From Paenibacillus arenilitoris (GTDB lineage: Bacteria; Bacillota; Bacilli; Paenibacillales; Paenibacillaceae): a DNA stretch of 36,917 nucleotides. The notes under the pieces were generated by a model. The model ran no database searches. It was not told where the DNA came from and saw only the letters and a program-made list of their open reading frames with translations. The stretch lies in assembly GCF_014705655.1 (NCBI RefSeq), contig NZ_JACXIY010000054.1, forward strand, positions 1 to 36,917, written 5' to 3'. This document shows, piece after piece, positions 6,868-14,653 of the stretch (positions within the stretch are counted from its first letter, which is position 1; every line of letters starts with the position of its first letter). Both the position numbers and the translations under genes were made by a program.

Positions 6868-7743
6868 TTACATTCGACCGATTATCGTCGTTTCCTTATA
6901 GATCGACAGCAACCGCATCGCGATCGCGCCCGGTTCCGCCCGGCCGACCGGCCGGGTCCGTCCTTCCTCATCCGTCAACGCCTTAACCGGCACAAGCTCT
7001 TGAATGGAGTTCGTCAGCCATATTTCGTCGGCCTCCAGAAGCCGGTTCCAGCCGTACAGCCCCTCCCTCGTCTCGTACCCCGCTTCGCGGGCCAGCTCCA
7101 GGACCCGGGCGCGCGTAATGCCGGGCAATATGCCGGTCGCGACGGAAGGCGTGTGCACGACGCCCCCCTCGGCAAAAAACAGATTGCTCACGATCCCTTC
7201 GGCTACCCAGTCCCCGTCGCGGCTCAGCATCAAGCCTTCCGCGCCCGCGGAGGCGCCGCTCGCAAGCAGCTCCCGCTTCGCTATTATATTGTTCATATAA
7301 TGTAGCGATTTAAATCGGACATGGCCTTCCGGCGTATTGCGGCGCGTCCGCAGCAGCCGCAGCTCCTTCCCGCCCGCGGGCGGGGGCGGCGGCAGCGGCT
7401 TGACGAGCAGCAGCTCGCTTGGCCGGTCATAATCGCCGGCGGGCAAGCCAAGCTCCGCTTCGCCCGCGCTAACCGTCAGGCGTACGTAGCCGTCGTCCAG
7501 CCCGTTAACGGAGAGCAGCTCCCGGATCGATGCGGCGAGCCGCTTTTGATCGGCTTCATAGGGAATGCCCAGCTGCCCGCAGCCTTCAAGAAGCCGCTTC
7601 AAATGCCGGTCCAATAAATAAGGAATTCCCCCGTACGTGCGGAACGTCTCGAACAAACCGATTCCGTACAAAAAACCGTGATCGTAGACCGAGATCACGG
7701 CTTCGCTTGCCTCCATGACGGAGCCGTTCAGCGCGAGCTTCAT
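6868..7743 (-). CDS. pabC: 4-amino-4-deoxychorismate lyase (class IV PLP enzyme)
   Basis: The 291-aa enzyme releases p-aminobenzoate and pyruvate from aminodeoxychorismate. It belongs to the branched-chain aminotransferase fold: SVYDHGFLYGIGLFETFRTY and PYLLDRHLKRL near the N-terminus, the PLP lysine in RFKSLHYMNNIIAKRE, EGIVSNLFF, and the phosphate-binding TGILPGITRARVLELA. D-amino-acid transaminase is the main alternative within the fold; the neighbours pabA and pabB decide for PabC. Its ATG overlaps the pabA stop (ATGA), which indicates coupled translation. Confidence 0.92.
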   Translation of the reverse strand: MKLALNGSVMEASEAVISVYDHGFLYGIGLFETFRTYGGIPYLLDRHLKRLLEGCGQLGIPYEADQKRLAASIRELLSVNGLDDGYVRLTVSAGEAELGLPAGDYDRPSELLLVKPLPPPPPAGGKELRLLRTRRNTPEGHVRFKSLHYMNNIIAKRELLASGASAGAEGLMLSRDGDWVAEGIVSNLFFAEGGVVHTPSVATGILPGITRARVLELAREAGYETREGLYGWNRLLEADEIWLTNSIQELVPVKALTDEEGRTRPVGRAEPGAIAMRLLSIYKETTIIGRM

Positions 7744-8321
7744 CGCGCCGAACCCGTCCGGTTCCGCAAGAAATTGCGAAGCATCGTGTGACCGTGCTCC
7801 GTTATAATCGATTCGGGGTGGAACTGCACCCCTTCAACGGCATACTCCTTGTGCCGCAAGCCCATAATCTCGCCTTCTTCGGTCTCGGCCGTCACCTCGA
7901 GGCAGTCCGGCAGCGTCTCGCGGCGGACGATCAGCGAGTGGTAGCGCGTCGCGGTGAACGGGGACGGCATTCCCGCGAACACCGATTTGCCGGTATGGCG
8001 GATTTCCGACGTTTTGCCGTGCATCAGCCGCTCGGCCCGCACCACTTCGCCGCCGAACGCTTGTCCGATCGATTGGTGCCCGAGGCATACGCCGAAGATC
8101 GGGATTTTCCCTTTAAAATGCTCGATGAGCGAAAGGCTGATTCCCGCTTCGTTCGGCGAGCAAGGGCCGGGCGAAATGAGAATATGATCCGGCGCGAGCG
8201 CTTCAATGCCCGCCAAATCGATCTCGTCATTGCGCTTGACGATAATCTCTTCCCCAAGCTCTCCCAAATATTGCACCAGGTTATACGTGAAAGAATCATA
8301 ATTGTCGATTACGAGTATCAT
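7740..8321 (-). CDS. pabA: Aminodeoxychorismate/anthranilate synthase glutamine amidotransferase
   Basis: The 193-aa class I glutamine amidotransferase supplies ammonia to PabB. It shows MILVIDNYDSFTYNLVQYLG, the oxyanion-strand SPGPCSPNEAG, nucleophile Cys79 in GVCLGHQSIGQAFGG, and the His-Glu pair in VQFHPESIITEHG. In Bacillus the same subunit also serves TrpE; that could hold here because no trpG is visible in the window, but it is an inference. The start at 8321 (AAGGAGGAG nearby, ATGA overlap with pabB) is preferred over an upstream in-frame start at 8399. Confidence 0.94.
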   Translation of the reverse strand: MILVIDNYDSFTYNLVQYLGELGEEIIVKRNDEIDLAGIEALAPDHILISPGPCSPNEAGISLSLIEHFKGKIPIFGVCLGHQSIGQAFGGEVVRAERLMHGKTSEIRHTGKSVFAGMPSPFTATRYHSLIVRRETLPDCLEVTAETEEGEIMGLRHKEYAVEGVQFHPESIITEHGHTMLRNFLRNRTGSAR

Positions 8322-9922
8322 CTTGGCGCTCCTCCTTCGTCGCTTTCCGCTATCCGTTCGCCCGACGCGAACCGTTCGCTGTATTGAATGGCCTTCCACA
8401 ACGCCTTGGCTTTGTTCAAGGACTCCTTGTATTCCCGCTCCGGATCGGAATCGATTACGATGCCCGCTCCCGCTTGAATGTGCACGACGCCGTCCCGGAC
8501 GGCCATCGTTCGAATAATAATATTAAATTCCATATCGCCGCTATAGTCAATCCACCCGAGCGAGCCCGTGTAAGCGCCTCTGCGCACCGGCTCCAGCTCC
8601 TCGATGATCTCCATCGTGCGGATTTTCGGCGCTCCCGTAATCGTACCGCCGGGGAACGTCGCCGCAATGACGTCGTAAGCATCCTTGCCGCCCGCCAGCC
8701 TCCCCTCCACCTGGGACACGAGATGCATGACGTGGGAGTACTGCTCGATGACCATAAGCTCCTCTACCTTCACCGTACCGTAAGCCGATATGCGCCCAAG
8801 GTCGTTCCGCTCCAAATCGACGAGCATAATATGCTCGGCCCGCTCCTTCTCGTTCGTGCGGAGCTCCTCGGCGAGGCGCCGGTCCTCCTCCTCCGTCCGC
8901 CCGCGCCGCCGCGTTCCCGCGATCGGGCGCGTCGCAAGCTTGTCCCCGGAGAGCTCGACGAGCAGCTCCGGCGAGGCCGATACGAGCTGGAAGTCGGGAC
9001 AGCGCAGGAAGCCCATATACGGCGACGGATTGAACAGCCTCAGCCATTCGTACAGCTCCTCCGGCGGCGTTGCGGTCGCCCGGCTCTGCCGGACCGACAG
9101 GTTGACCTGGAACACGTCGCCGTCTCCGATATAGCGCCGAATGCGCTTCACCGCTTCCATGTAAGCTTCCTTCGCGAACGGCGACGTCAGCCCCGTCATC
9201 GCCTCCACGTCGATTTGCAGGCGGTCGCCTTCCGTCAGGCGCAGACGCTCCGCCCTAAGCGCTTCCGCGCGCTCCCGCGCCTCTCCGGCTTCGAACCAGG
9301 TAAGCCAATAGTCGCTCATCCCTTCGACCCTCGACAGCGCGCGCTCGTAGGCATCCCGCAGTTCGTCTTCGCCAGCTTCGGGTTCGATTCGCGCGTGAAC
9401 GACGCAATAGACAAGCATCTGCTCATGATCGATGATCCACAGCTCGTTCATGCGGAGAAAAAGATAATCCGGCAAACCCGTATCGTCGATTGCGAGCTCG
9501 GGCAGCCGCTCGATCGACCGCACGACGTCGTAGCTCCAAAACCCGGCGCAGCCGCCCAGCCACTTGGGCCCCTCCTGAAGCCTTGGCCCGCAATGCCCGC
9601 TCATCCACTCGCGAACGACCTCCAGCGGCTTCCCTTCCCACTTCCGCTTCTTCTGCTCTTCGGGCGAGGGGAACTCGACCGATTCCGCCTTCATCCCTTT
9701 TCCCTTAATCACGCCGTCGGGATGCAAGCCCAAATACGTATACCGGCCGTCCTTGCCGCTCTCCAATACGAACGCGTAAGGAGATGCGTCCTGCCATACC
9801 TCTTCCCAGGACGTTACGACTGCCCGTCCGCCCATAGACAACGGCAGCGGCTTCAGAAGAGGCAGCGTCGTATACTTCCTCTCGGCGTGCCACCGAATCC
9901 ACTGCTCCAGCGCGGTGACCAT
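8318..9922 (-). CDS. pabB: Aminodeoxychorismate synthase component I
   Basis: The product of about 534 aa converts chorismate and ammonia to 4-amino-4-deoxychorismate. The N-terminal part has FVLESGKDGRYTYLG; the chorismate-binding domain has GDVFQVNLSVRQS, FQLVSASPELLV, RPIAGTRRRGRTEEED, HIMLVDLERNDLG, FPGGTITGAPKIRTMEIIEELE, GSLGWIDYSGDMEFNIIIRT and AGAGIVIDSDPEREY. E. coli PabB has Lys in the PIKGT motif; here it is PIAGT as in TrpE, so the assignment rests mainly on linkage to pabA, pabC and folP. The start at ATG 9922 (or GTG 9925, GGGGG upstream) is chosen because a frame up to 9997 enters the cysK terminator. Confidence 0.9.
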   Translation of the reverse strand: MVTALEQWIRWHAERKYTTLPLLKPLPLSMGGRAVVTSWEEVWQDASPYAFVLESGKDGRYTYLGLHPDGVIKGKGMKAESVEFPSPEEQKKRKWEGKPLEVVREWMSGHCGPRLQEGPKWLGGCAGFWSYDVVRSIERLPELAIDDTGLPDYLFLRMNELWIIDHEQMLVYCVVHARIEPEAGEDELRDAYERALSRVEGMSDYWLTWFEAGEARERAEALRAERLRLTEGDRLQIDVEAMTGLTSPFAKEAYMEAVKRIRRYIGDGDVFQVNLSVRQSRATATPPEELYEWLRLFNPSPYMGFLRCPDFQLVSASPELLVELSGDKLATRPIAGTRRRGRTEEEDRRLAEELRTNEKERAEHIMLVDLERNDLGRISAYGTVKVEELMVIEQYSHVMHLVSQVEGRLAGGKDAYDVIAATFPGGTITGAPKIRTMEIIEELEPVRRGAYTGSLGWIDYSGDMEFNIIIRTMAVRDGVVHIQAGAGIVIDSDPEREYKESLNKAKALWKAIQYSERFASGERIAESDEGGAPR

Positions 9923-9979
9923 CACCTTCAAACCCCCGATCGCTTCACTTATTTTGCTAAGTATACAAAATAGAAAGGC

Positions 9980-10018
9980 AAAAAGAAAGCCTTCCACTCC
10001 GAGGAATGAAAGGCTTTC
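9980..10018 (-). terminator. Rho-independent terminator of cysK
   Basis: Minus strand: GAAAGCCTT...AAGGCTTTC with a 16-nt loop that is itself partly paired, followed by T5. It lies 18 bp after the cysK stop and separates cysK from pabB. A TATACT with poor -35 matches lies just downstream (about 9960-9965) and could be the folate operon promoter, but support is weak. Confidence 0.88.
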
Positions 10019-10036
10019 CGGCGTGAAGCCGCCGTA

Positions 10037-10975
10037 TTAGTTTTCAAAGTTGAACAGCGGCGTGGACAGGTAGCGTTCGCCGTTGCTTGGCACGACCGCC
10101 ACGACGCGCTTTCCGGCACCCAGCTCCTTGGCGACTTTCAGAGCCGCAAAAATAGCCGCGCCGGAAGAAATGCCGCAAAGGATGCCTTCTTCCTTGGCCG
10201 CGCGACGAGCGTATTCGAACGCTTCTTCGTTCTCGACCGTAATGACGCCGTCGTAAATGTCGCGGTTCAGGATATCAGGCACGAAGTTCGCGCCGATGCC
10301 TTGGATTTTGTGCGGGCCCGGCTTGCCGCCCGACAGAATCGGGGAAGCGGAGGGCTCTACCGCGTAGATCTTAATGCCTTCGAAGTTCTTCTTCAGCACT
10401 TCGCCCGCGCCGGAGATCGTACCGCCCGTGCCGATGCCGGCAATGAACGCGTCCAGCTTGCCGTCCAGCGAGTTAATCGCTTCCACGATCTCGGGACCGG
10501 TCGTCTCGCGATGGATTTTCACGTTCGCTTGGTTCTTGAATTGCTGTGGCAGGAAATAAGTCGGATTCTCGGCGGCAAGCTCTTCCGCCTTGCGAACCGC
10601 GCCGTTCATGCCTTCCGATCCAGGCGTCAGCACAAGCTCGGCGCCGTAAGCGCGAAGCAGGTTGCGGCGCTCCATGCTCATCGTTTCCGGCATAACCAGA
10701 ATCGCTTTGTAGCCTTTGGCAGCCGCGACAAGCGCCAGACCGATACCCGTGTTCCCGCTCGTAGGCTCGATAATTGTATCGCCAGGCTTCAGGCGTCCTT
10801 CTTGCTCGGCTACCTCGATCATGCTGATCGCGATCCGGTCCTTCACGCTCGCGCCAGGGTTCTGGTATTCAAGCTTGACGTAAATCTCGGCGCTGCCCTC
10901 GGGTACGAGACGATTCAGACGAACGAGTGGAGTATCTCCGATAAGTTCGGTAATGCTTTGTACAATTTTAGCCAT
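10037..10975 (-). CDS. cysK: Cysteine synthase (O-acetylserine sulfhydrylase)
   Basis: The 312-aa PLP enzyme makes cysteine from O-acetylserine and sulfide. Residues seen: PLP Lys45 in NPGASVKDR, the substrate loop EPTSGNTGIGLA, the phosphate-binding GIGTGGTISG, and C-terminal GILCGISSGAA with the Ser that contacts the PLP ring nitrogen. Length and motifs are those of CysK, with no C-terminal CBS domain. It has its own TTGACA/TAAGAT promoter and a strong terminator, so it is monocistronic. AGGAGG lies 11 nt before the ATG. Two GGAAT-type half-sites in the leader (about 10990-11030) resemble CymR-type boxes, but this is a weak observation. Confidence 0.96.
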   Translation of the reverse strand: MAKIVQSITELIGDTPLVRLNRLVPEGSAEIYVKLEYQNPGASVKDRIAISMIEVAEQEGRLKPGDTIIEPTSGNTGIGLALVAAAKGYKAILVMPETMSMERRNLLRAYGAELVLTPGSEGMNGAVRKAEELAAENPTYFLPQQFKNQANVKIHRETTGPEIVEAINSLDGKLDAFIAGIGTGGTISGAGEVLKKNFEGIKIYAVEPSASPILSGGKPGPHKIQGIGANFVPDILNRDIYDGVITVENEEAFEYARRAAKEEGILCGISSGAAIFAALKVAKELGAGKRVVAVVPSNGERYLSTPLFNFEN

Positions 10976-11031
10976 GGAAATGAATGCCTCCTTATTATTC
11001 CGACTAATTCAGTTGGTTTTTCATTAATTCC

Positions 11032-11061
11032 ATCTTATCAATGTACCGCATCCATTGTCAA
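11032..11061 (-). promoter_or_regulatory. cysK promoter (predicted)
   Basis: Perfect TTGACA (11056-11061), 18-bp spacer and TAAGAT (11032-11037) on the minus strand, giving a leader of about 50 nt. Confidence 0.8.
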
Positions 11062-11094
11062 TAGCGACTTTCCTCCAAAACCGAAATAAGTCCC

Positions 11095-11118
11095 GAACCG
11101 GCATACTCGATCCGGTTC
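11095..11118 (-). terminator. Weak hairpin at the end of the PPIase gene
   Basis: GAACCGG-10 nt-CCGGTTC on the minus strand overlaps the stop codon of the upstream gene and is followed by GGGACTTATTTC, which is not a real T-run. It may mark the transcript end before the cysK promoter. Confidence 0.3.
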
Positions 11119-12079
11119 AATCCGTTTTCCCGGCCTCGTATTTCGCCAGCAGCTTATCCTCCAGCTCGTTCAACGAATCGGCGCGTTCCAGCGCCAGCTG
11201 CTTCCGTACGGCTTCCTTCAGCCTCGGCCCTGTCAATCCTTCGGTCGTTTGCCGCTCGACGAGCCGGATGATGGCGAAGCCGTCCTCGACCTTGATCGGC
11301 CCGGCCATCTCCGCGATTTGCAGCCGGCTCGCCGTATCGAGCATCTCCGCGTCGTAGAAAGGATCGTCAGCGTCGATCAGTCCCAAATCGCCGCCCGATT
11401 CCGCCGTGAACGCATCGATCGAGTAAGTTCGCGCGAGCAGGGCGAAATCCTCGCCGCCTGCGAGCGAGTCCAATATTGCGTCGGCGTCCCGTTCGCTCTC
11501 GAGCAGGATCCATTGCAAATGAAGCCGCTCCTTCGCCGCGTACTCCCCGGGATGCTCCTCGATATACATGTCAACTTCGTCATCGGTGACATTGACGCTT
11601 CTAACGGCGATTTTCTCGAGCAGCAGCTTATACTTCACGTCTTCAAGCAGCTGATCCTTGGTCATGCCGAGCTGCTCCCTCATTCCCTCGAGGAAGCGCT
11701 CTTCGCTCTCGTAGCCCTCCATCATGCTCTGCAGCTCGCGGTCCAGCTCCTCGGGCAATACGTCAACCCCGCTGGCCGCCGCCTCCAAATCGATGGCCTT
11801 ATGAACCATCAACGTCCGCAACACCGTATCGCCGTGCAGCTTGTACAGCTCATCCCTCAGCTCGCCTGCCGTGATCGTATCCGATCCGACCCGGGCAACG
11901 GCATCCTTATCCGATCCAGGCGCCAGGCCGGGCTCCCCGGACGCGGCGGGCTCTTCTTCCCCCGCATGCGAAGGAAGGCGTTCGGCCGGCCACACTTTGA
12001 CGACGACGACGACAGCCAAAATAACCATGCATACGGCTTGCAATATGACTACAGCCTTCAGCACCTCGTTCTTCCTCAT
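11117..12079 (-). CDS. Membrane-anchored parvulin-type peptidyl-prolyl isomerase (YacD/PrsA-like)
   Basis: The 320-aa protein has an N-terminal membrane segment (about residues 8-28, VVILQAVCMVILAVVVVVKV) and an acidic linker, a SurA/PrsA-like helical region (about 60-190: RVGSDTITAGELRDELYK, MTKDQLLEDVKYKLLLEKI) and a parvulin domain (about 195-300: ERLHLQWILLESERDADAIL, YSIDAFTAESGGDLG, GPIKVEDGFAIIRLVERQ). Such proteins help fold exported proteins outside the membrane. There is a Cys in the membrane segment but no convincing lipobox, so it is probably an uncleaved anchor rather than a lipoprotein, unlike PrsA. It follows hslO by 17 bp, as yacD follows yacC in B. subtilis. Confidence 0.85.
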   Translation of the reverse strand: MRKNEVLKAVVILQAVCMVILAVVVVVKVWPAERLPSHAGEEEPAASGEPGLAPGSDKDAVARVGSDTITAGELRDELYKLHGDTVLRTLMVHKAIDLEAAASGVDVLPEELDRELQSMMEGYESEERFLEGMREQLGMTKDQLLEDVKYKLLLEKIAVRSVNVTDDEVDMYIEEHPGEYAAKERLHLQWILLESERDADAILDSLAGGEDFALLARTYSIDAFTAESGGDLGLIDADDPFYDAEMLDTASRLQIAEMAGPIKVEDGFAIIRLVERQTTEGLTGPRLKEAVRKQLALERADSLNELEDKLLAKYEAGKTD

Positions 12080-12096
12080 TGCCCCGACGCCTCCGG

Positions 12097-12999
12097 TTAT
12101 TGGACAGGCTTCTTTGCTTGAGCCAGCAGCAGCTCCAGCTGCTCCCGGTTAAAGGTATGCACGTCATTGCTGAATTGGCATACGACTTCCGCTTTTCCGT
12201 CTTCCTCGATGATCGCTTTCAGTTCGTCCTCGCCAAGGCTGATGAGCGTCTGCTCGATACGCTCGCGGGAGCTTCCGCTCTTGCGGGACAAATGCATCGT
12301 ATCGAGAATTTGCAAATCATCGTCCCCGACGATCCAGCGCAAAATGCCCTCCGGCGTTTCTCCTTGATCCAGGAGCGCCGTTACCGGCGGAAGCGATGCG
12401 ATCGCCTGCTCGAGCCTTCCGATCTCCGCGTCCGTAAGGCCCGGCAGCAATTGCACGATAAATCCGCCCGCATGCAGCACGGAATTATCCGTGTCGACCA
12501 GCACGCCCAGCCCTACGGCCGACGGCGTCTGCTCCGACACCGCAAAATAATAGGTGAAGTCCTCGCCGAGCTCCCCCGAAATGATCGGAACGCTGCCGCG
12601 GTATGGCTCCTTCAATCCCAAATCCTTCGTAATATGGATATGGCCGCTCTTGCCGACGGCGCCGGCCACGTCCAGCTTGCCCTGCGCATTGCTCGGCAGA
12701 TGCGTCTCCGGATTATCGACGTAGCCCCGAACCTCGCCGTTCGCATTGGCGTCGACGACGATCTGGCCGAGCGGCCCGTCGCCCTTTACCTGAATCATAA
12801 TCTTCTCGTCGCCCTTGAGCATCGCGCCCATGATGACGCCCGCCGTCAACGTACGGCCAAGCGCCGCGGTCGCGGTCGGATACGTGCCGTGCCGCTGCCG
12901 GTGATCGTCGACAAGCTGGGTCGTACGGGCCGCGAAGACGCGGATTTTGCCGTCCCATGCCGTTCCCCGCACGAGCACGTCCTTCGGCTGCTCTTCCAT
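12097..12999 (-). CDS. hslO: Hsp33 chaperonin family protein lacking three of four zinc/redox cysteines
   Basis: The product of about 300 aa matches Hsp33 along its length: VLVRGTAWDGKIRVFAARTT, TATAALGRTLTAGVIMGAMLK, IMIQVKGDGPLGQIVVDANANGEVRGYV, YYFAVSEQTPSAVGLGVLV, GGFIVQLLPG and SRERIEQTLISLGEDEL. Typical Hsp33 binds Zn through CxCS and, about 30 residues later, CxFCN; oxidation of these cysteines activates it. Here the first pair is Ser242-Gly-Ser244 and the second is Cys275-Gln-Phe-Ser278 (numbered from the ATG at 13002). One Cys remains in the whole protein, so the zinc-based redox switch should be absent. Two ATGs (13002, 12999) are possible; AGGAGG is 4 and 7 nt away, which favours 12999. 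The gene abuts coaX. Confidence 0.93.
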   Translation of the reverse strand: MEEQPKDVLVRGTAWDGKIRVFAARTTQLVDDHRQRHGTYPTATAALGRTLTAGVIMGAMLKGDEKIMIQVKGDGPLGQIVVDANANGEVRGYVDNPETHLPSNAQGKLDVAGAVGKSGHIHITKDLGLKEPYRGSVPIISGELGEDFTYYFAVSEQTPSAVGLGVLVDTDNSVLHAGGFIVQLLPGLTDAEIGRLEQAIASLPPVTALLDQGETPEGILRWIVGDDDLQILDTMHLSRKSGSSRERIEQTLISLGEDELKAIIEEDGKAEVVCQFSNDVHTFNREQLELLLAQAKKPVQ

Positions 13000-13772
13000 C
13001 ATAATCCCTCCTGATTGCGTTCATATATAATTCGCAGGCCTTCAAGGGTCAGAAGCGGATCAACCTCTTCTATCGTTTCCGATTCGGCGGAAATCAACTC
13101 CGCCAAGCCGCCGGTCGCGATGACGCGCGGCGTCACCCCGAACTCCGACCGAATCCGTCTGACAATACCATCAACCTGCCCCGCATAGCCAAAAATAATA
13201 CCCGCCTGCATCGAAGTGACCGGATTGCGGCCGATGACGCTCTTCGGCTTCATCAGCTCGATGCGCGGCAGCTTCGCCGCCCGCTGGTACAGCGCTTCGG
13301 TGGAAATGCCGATGCCCGGCACGATCGCGCCGCCCAAATAATTGCCGCCTTCGTCTATGTAATCGAATGTCGTCGCCGTCCCGAAATCGACGACGATCAG
13401 CGGCGTACCGTACTTGACGATTCCGGCAACGGAATTGACGATCCGGTCGGCGCCCACCTCGCGCGGATTTTCGTAGCGGATATTGAGCCCCGTCTTCACG
13501 CCCGGCCCGACGACGAGCGGCGTCTTGCGCAAATATTTGAGACAAAGCTGCTCCAGCGTGCGCATAAGCGGCGGTACCACCGACGAGATGATGACGCCGT
13601 CCATTTGATCCAGCTTCACGCCCGCGTAATGGAACAAATTGTGAATGTTCATGCCGTACTCGTCCACGGTCGCGGAACGGTTCGTGCTGAGCCGCCAATG
13701 ATGAAGCAGCTCCTTTCCTTTGTATATCCCTAATACGATGTTCGTATTTCCGACGTCGATGACGAGGATCAC
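12999..13772 (-). CDS. coaX: Type III pantothenate kinase
   Basis: The 257-aa ASKHA-fold kinase does the first step of CoA synthesis. It shows the phosphate-binding DVGNTN (residues 6-11), VVGPGVKTGL, GADR (107-110, pantothenate site with Asp109), VVDFGTATTFD (128-137) and ATGGLA near the C-terminus. Type III enzymes are not inhibited by CoA feedback and need a monovalent cation. The GTG start overlaps the nadC stop (GTGA), and its own stop overlaps hslO, so it is translated as part of a coupled nad-coaX-hslO unit. Confidence 0.96.
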   Translation of the reverse strand: MILVIDVGNTNIVLGIYKGKELLHHWRLSTNRSATVDEYGMNIHNLFHYAGVKLDQMDGVIISSVVPPLMRTLEQLCLKYLRKTPLVVGPGVKTGLNIRYENPREVGADRIVNSVAGIVKYGTPLIVVDFGTATTFDYIDEGGNYLGGAIVPGIGISTEALYQRAAKLPRIELMKPKSVIGRNPVTSMQAGIIFGYAGQVDGIVRRIRSEFGVTPRVIATGGLAELISAESETIEEVDPLLTLEGLRIIYERNQEGL

Positions 13773-14653
13773 AACGAATCGCCGCCCTTCTTCTCATTCA
13801 AGTCGAGGCTGATGTCAAGCGCGTTGAAGGAATAGGTCAGTCCGCCGACGGAGATGACGTCGACGCCGCAAGCCGCGATTACGCGAACCGTCTCCAACGT
13901 AACGCCGCCCGACGCCTCCACGACGACATGCGGCGCAGTCTGCTTAATGCGCGCCACCGCATCCTTCATCATCGCGGCCGGCATATTGTCGAGCATGATG
14001 ATATCCGCGCCGCATGCGATCGCCTCTTCCACCTGGACAAGCGACTCCGTCTCCACCTCGATCTTCATCGTATGCGGGATTTTGCGGCGGGCCGACTCGA
14101 CGGCTTCCCGTATGCCGCCTGCGCCTTTAATATGATTGTCCTTGATCATCACCGCGTCGTACAGGCCGAACCGATGATTGGCCCCGCCGCCTACGCGTAC
14201 CGCGTATTTCTCGAGCAGCCGGTGTCCTGGCGTCGTTTTGCGCGTATCGACGAGCCGCGCAGGCAGTCCATCGAGCGCATTCACGAAAGCGCGCGTCTTC
14301 GTCGCGATGCCGGACAGCCGCTGCATCAAATTAAGCGCCAAGCGCTCGCCGATCAGCAGACTGTGCGTGCTTCCTTCCACGATCGCGATAACCGTGCCCT
14401 TCTCGACCGGATCGCCGTCTTGCACCTTCGCTTCGAAGGCAAGAGAAGGATCGACCACGTCAAAAACGAGCCGCGCGATCGGCAGACCCGCGATAATGCC
14501 GCTTTCCTTCACATGGATGACCGCCTTCGAACGCGATACCCTCGGAATCGTCGTCTCGGTCGTTACGTCGCCGCTTCCTATGTCCTCGGCAAGCCAGCCG
14601 CGAATTTGCTCGCGCACGGCCGCGTCATAACCGCCTGCAGTCCACTCATACAT
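13769..14653 (-). CDS. nadC: Nicotinate-nucleotide pyrophosphorylase (quinolinate phosphoribosyltransferase)
   Basis: The 294-aa enzyme joins quinolinate to PRPP and releases CO2, giving nicotinate mononucleotide. The N-terminal mixed domain has AEDIGSGDVTTETTI and LLIGERLALNLMQRLSGIAT; the barrel domain has the PRPP/quinolinate signature LVDTRKTTPGHRLLEKYAVR, GGGANHRFGLYDAVMIKDNH, KIEVETES, IIMLDNM and VEASGGVTLE. All the basic residues expected in the active site are present. It overlaps nadB by 8 nt and coaX by 4 nt. GGAGGAG lies upstream of the ATG. Confidence 0.97.
   Translation of the reverse strand: MYEWTAGGYDAAVREQIRGWLAEDIGSGDVTTETTIPRVSRSKAVIHVKESGIIAGLPIARLVFDVVDPSLAFEAKVQDGDPVEKGTVIAIVEGSTHSLLIGERLALNLMQRLSGIATKTRAFVNALDGLPARLVDTRKTTPGHRLLEKYAVRVGGGANHRFGLYDAVMIKDNHIKGAGGIREAVESARRKIPHTMKIEVETESLVQVEEAIACGADIIMLDNMPAAMMKDAVARIKQTAPHVVVEASGGVTLETVRVIAACGVDVISVGGLTYSFNALDISLDLNEKKGGDSL

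Noticed and set aside
8384..9973. 529-aa plus-strand open frame opposite pabB
   Set aside because: Antisense shadow of pabB; translated product has no recognisable family motif.
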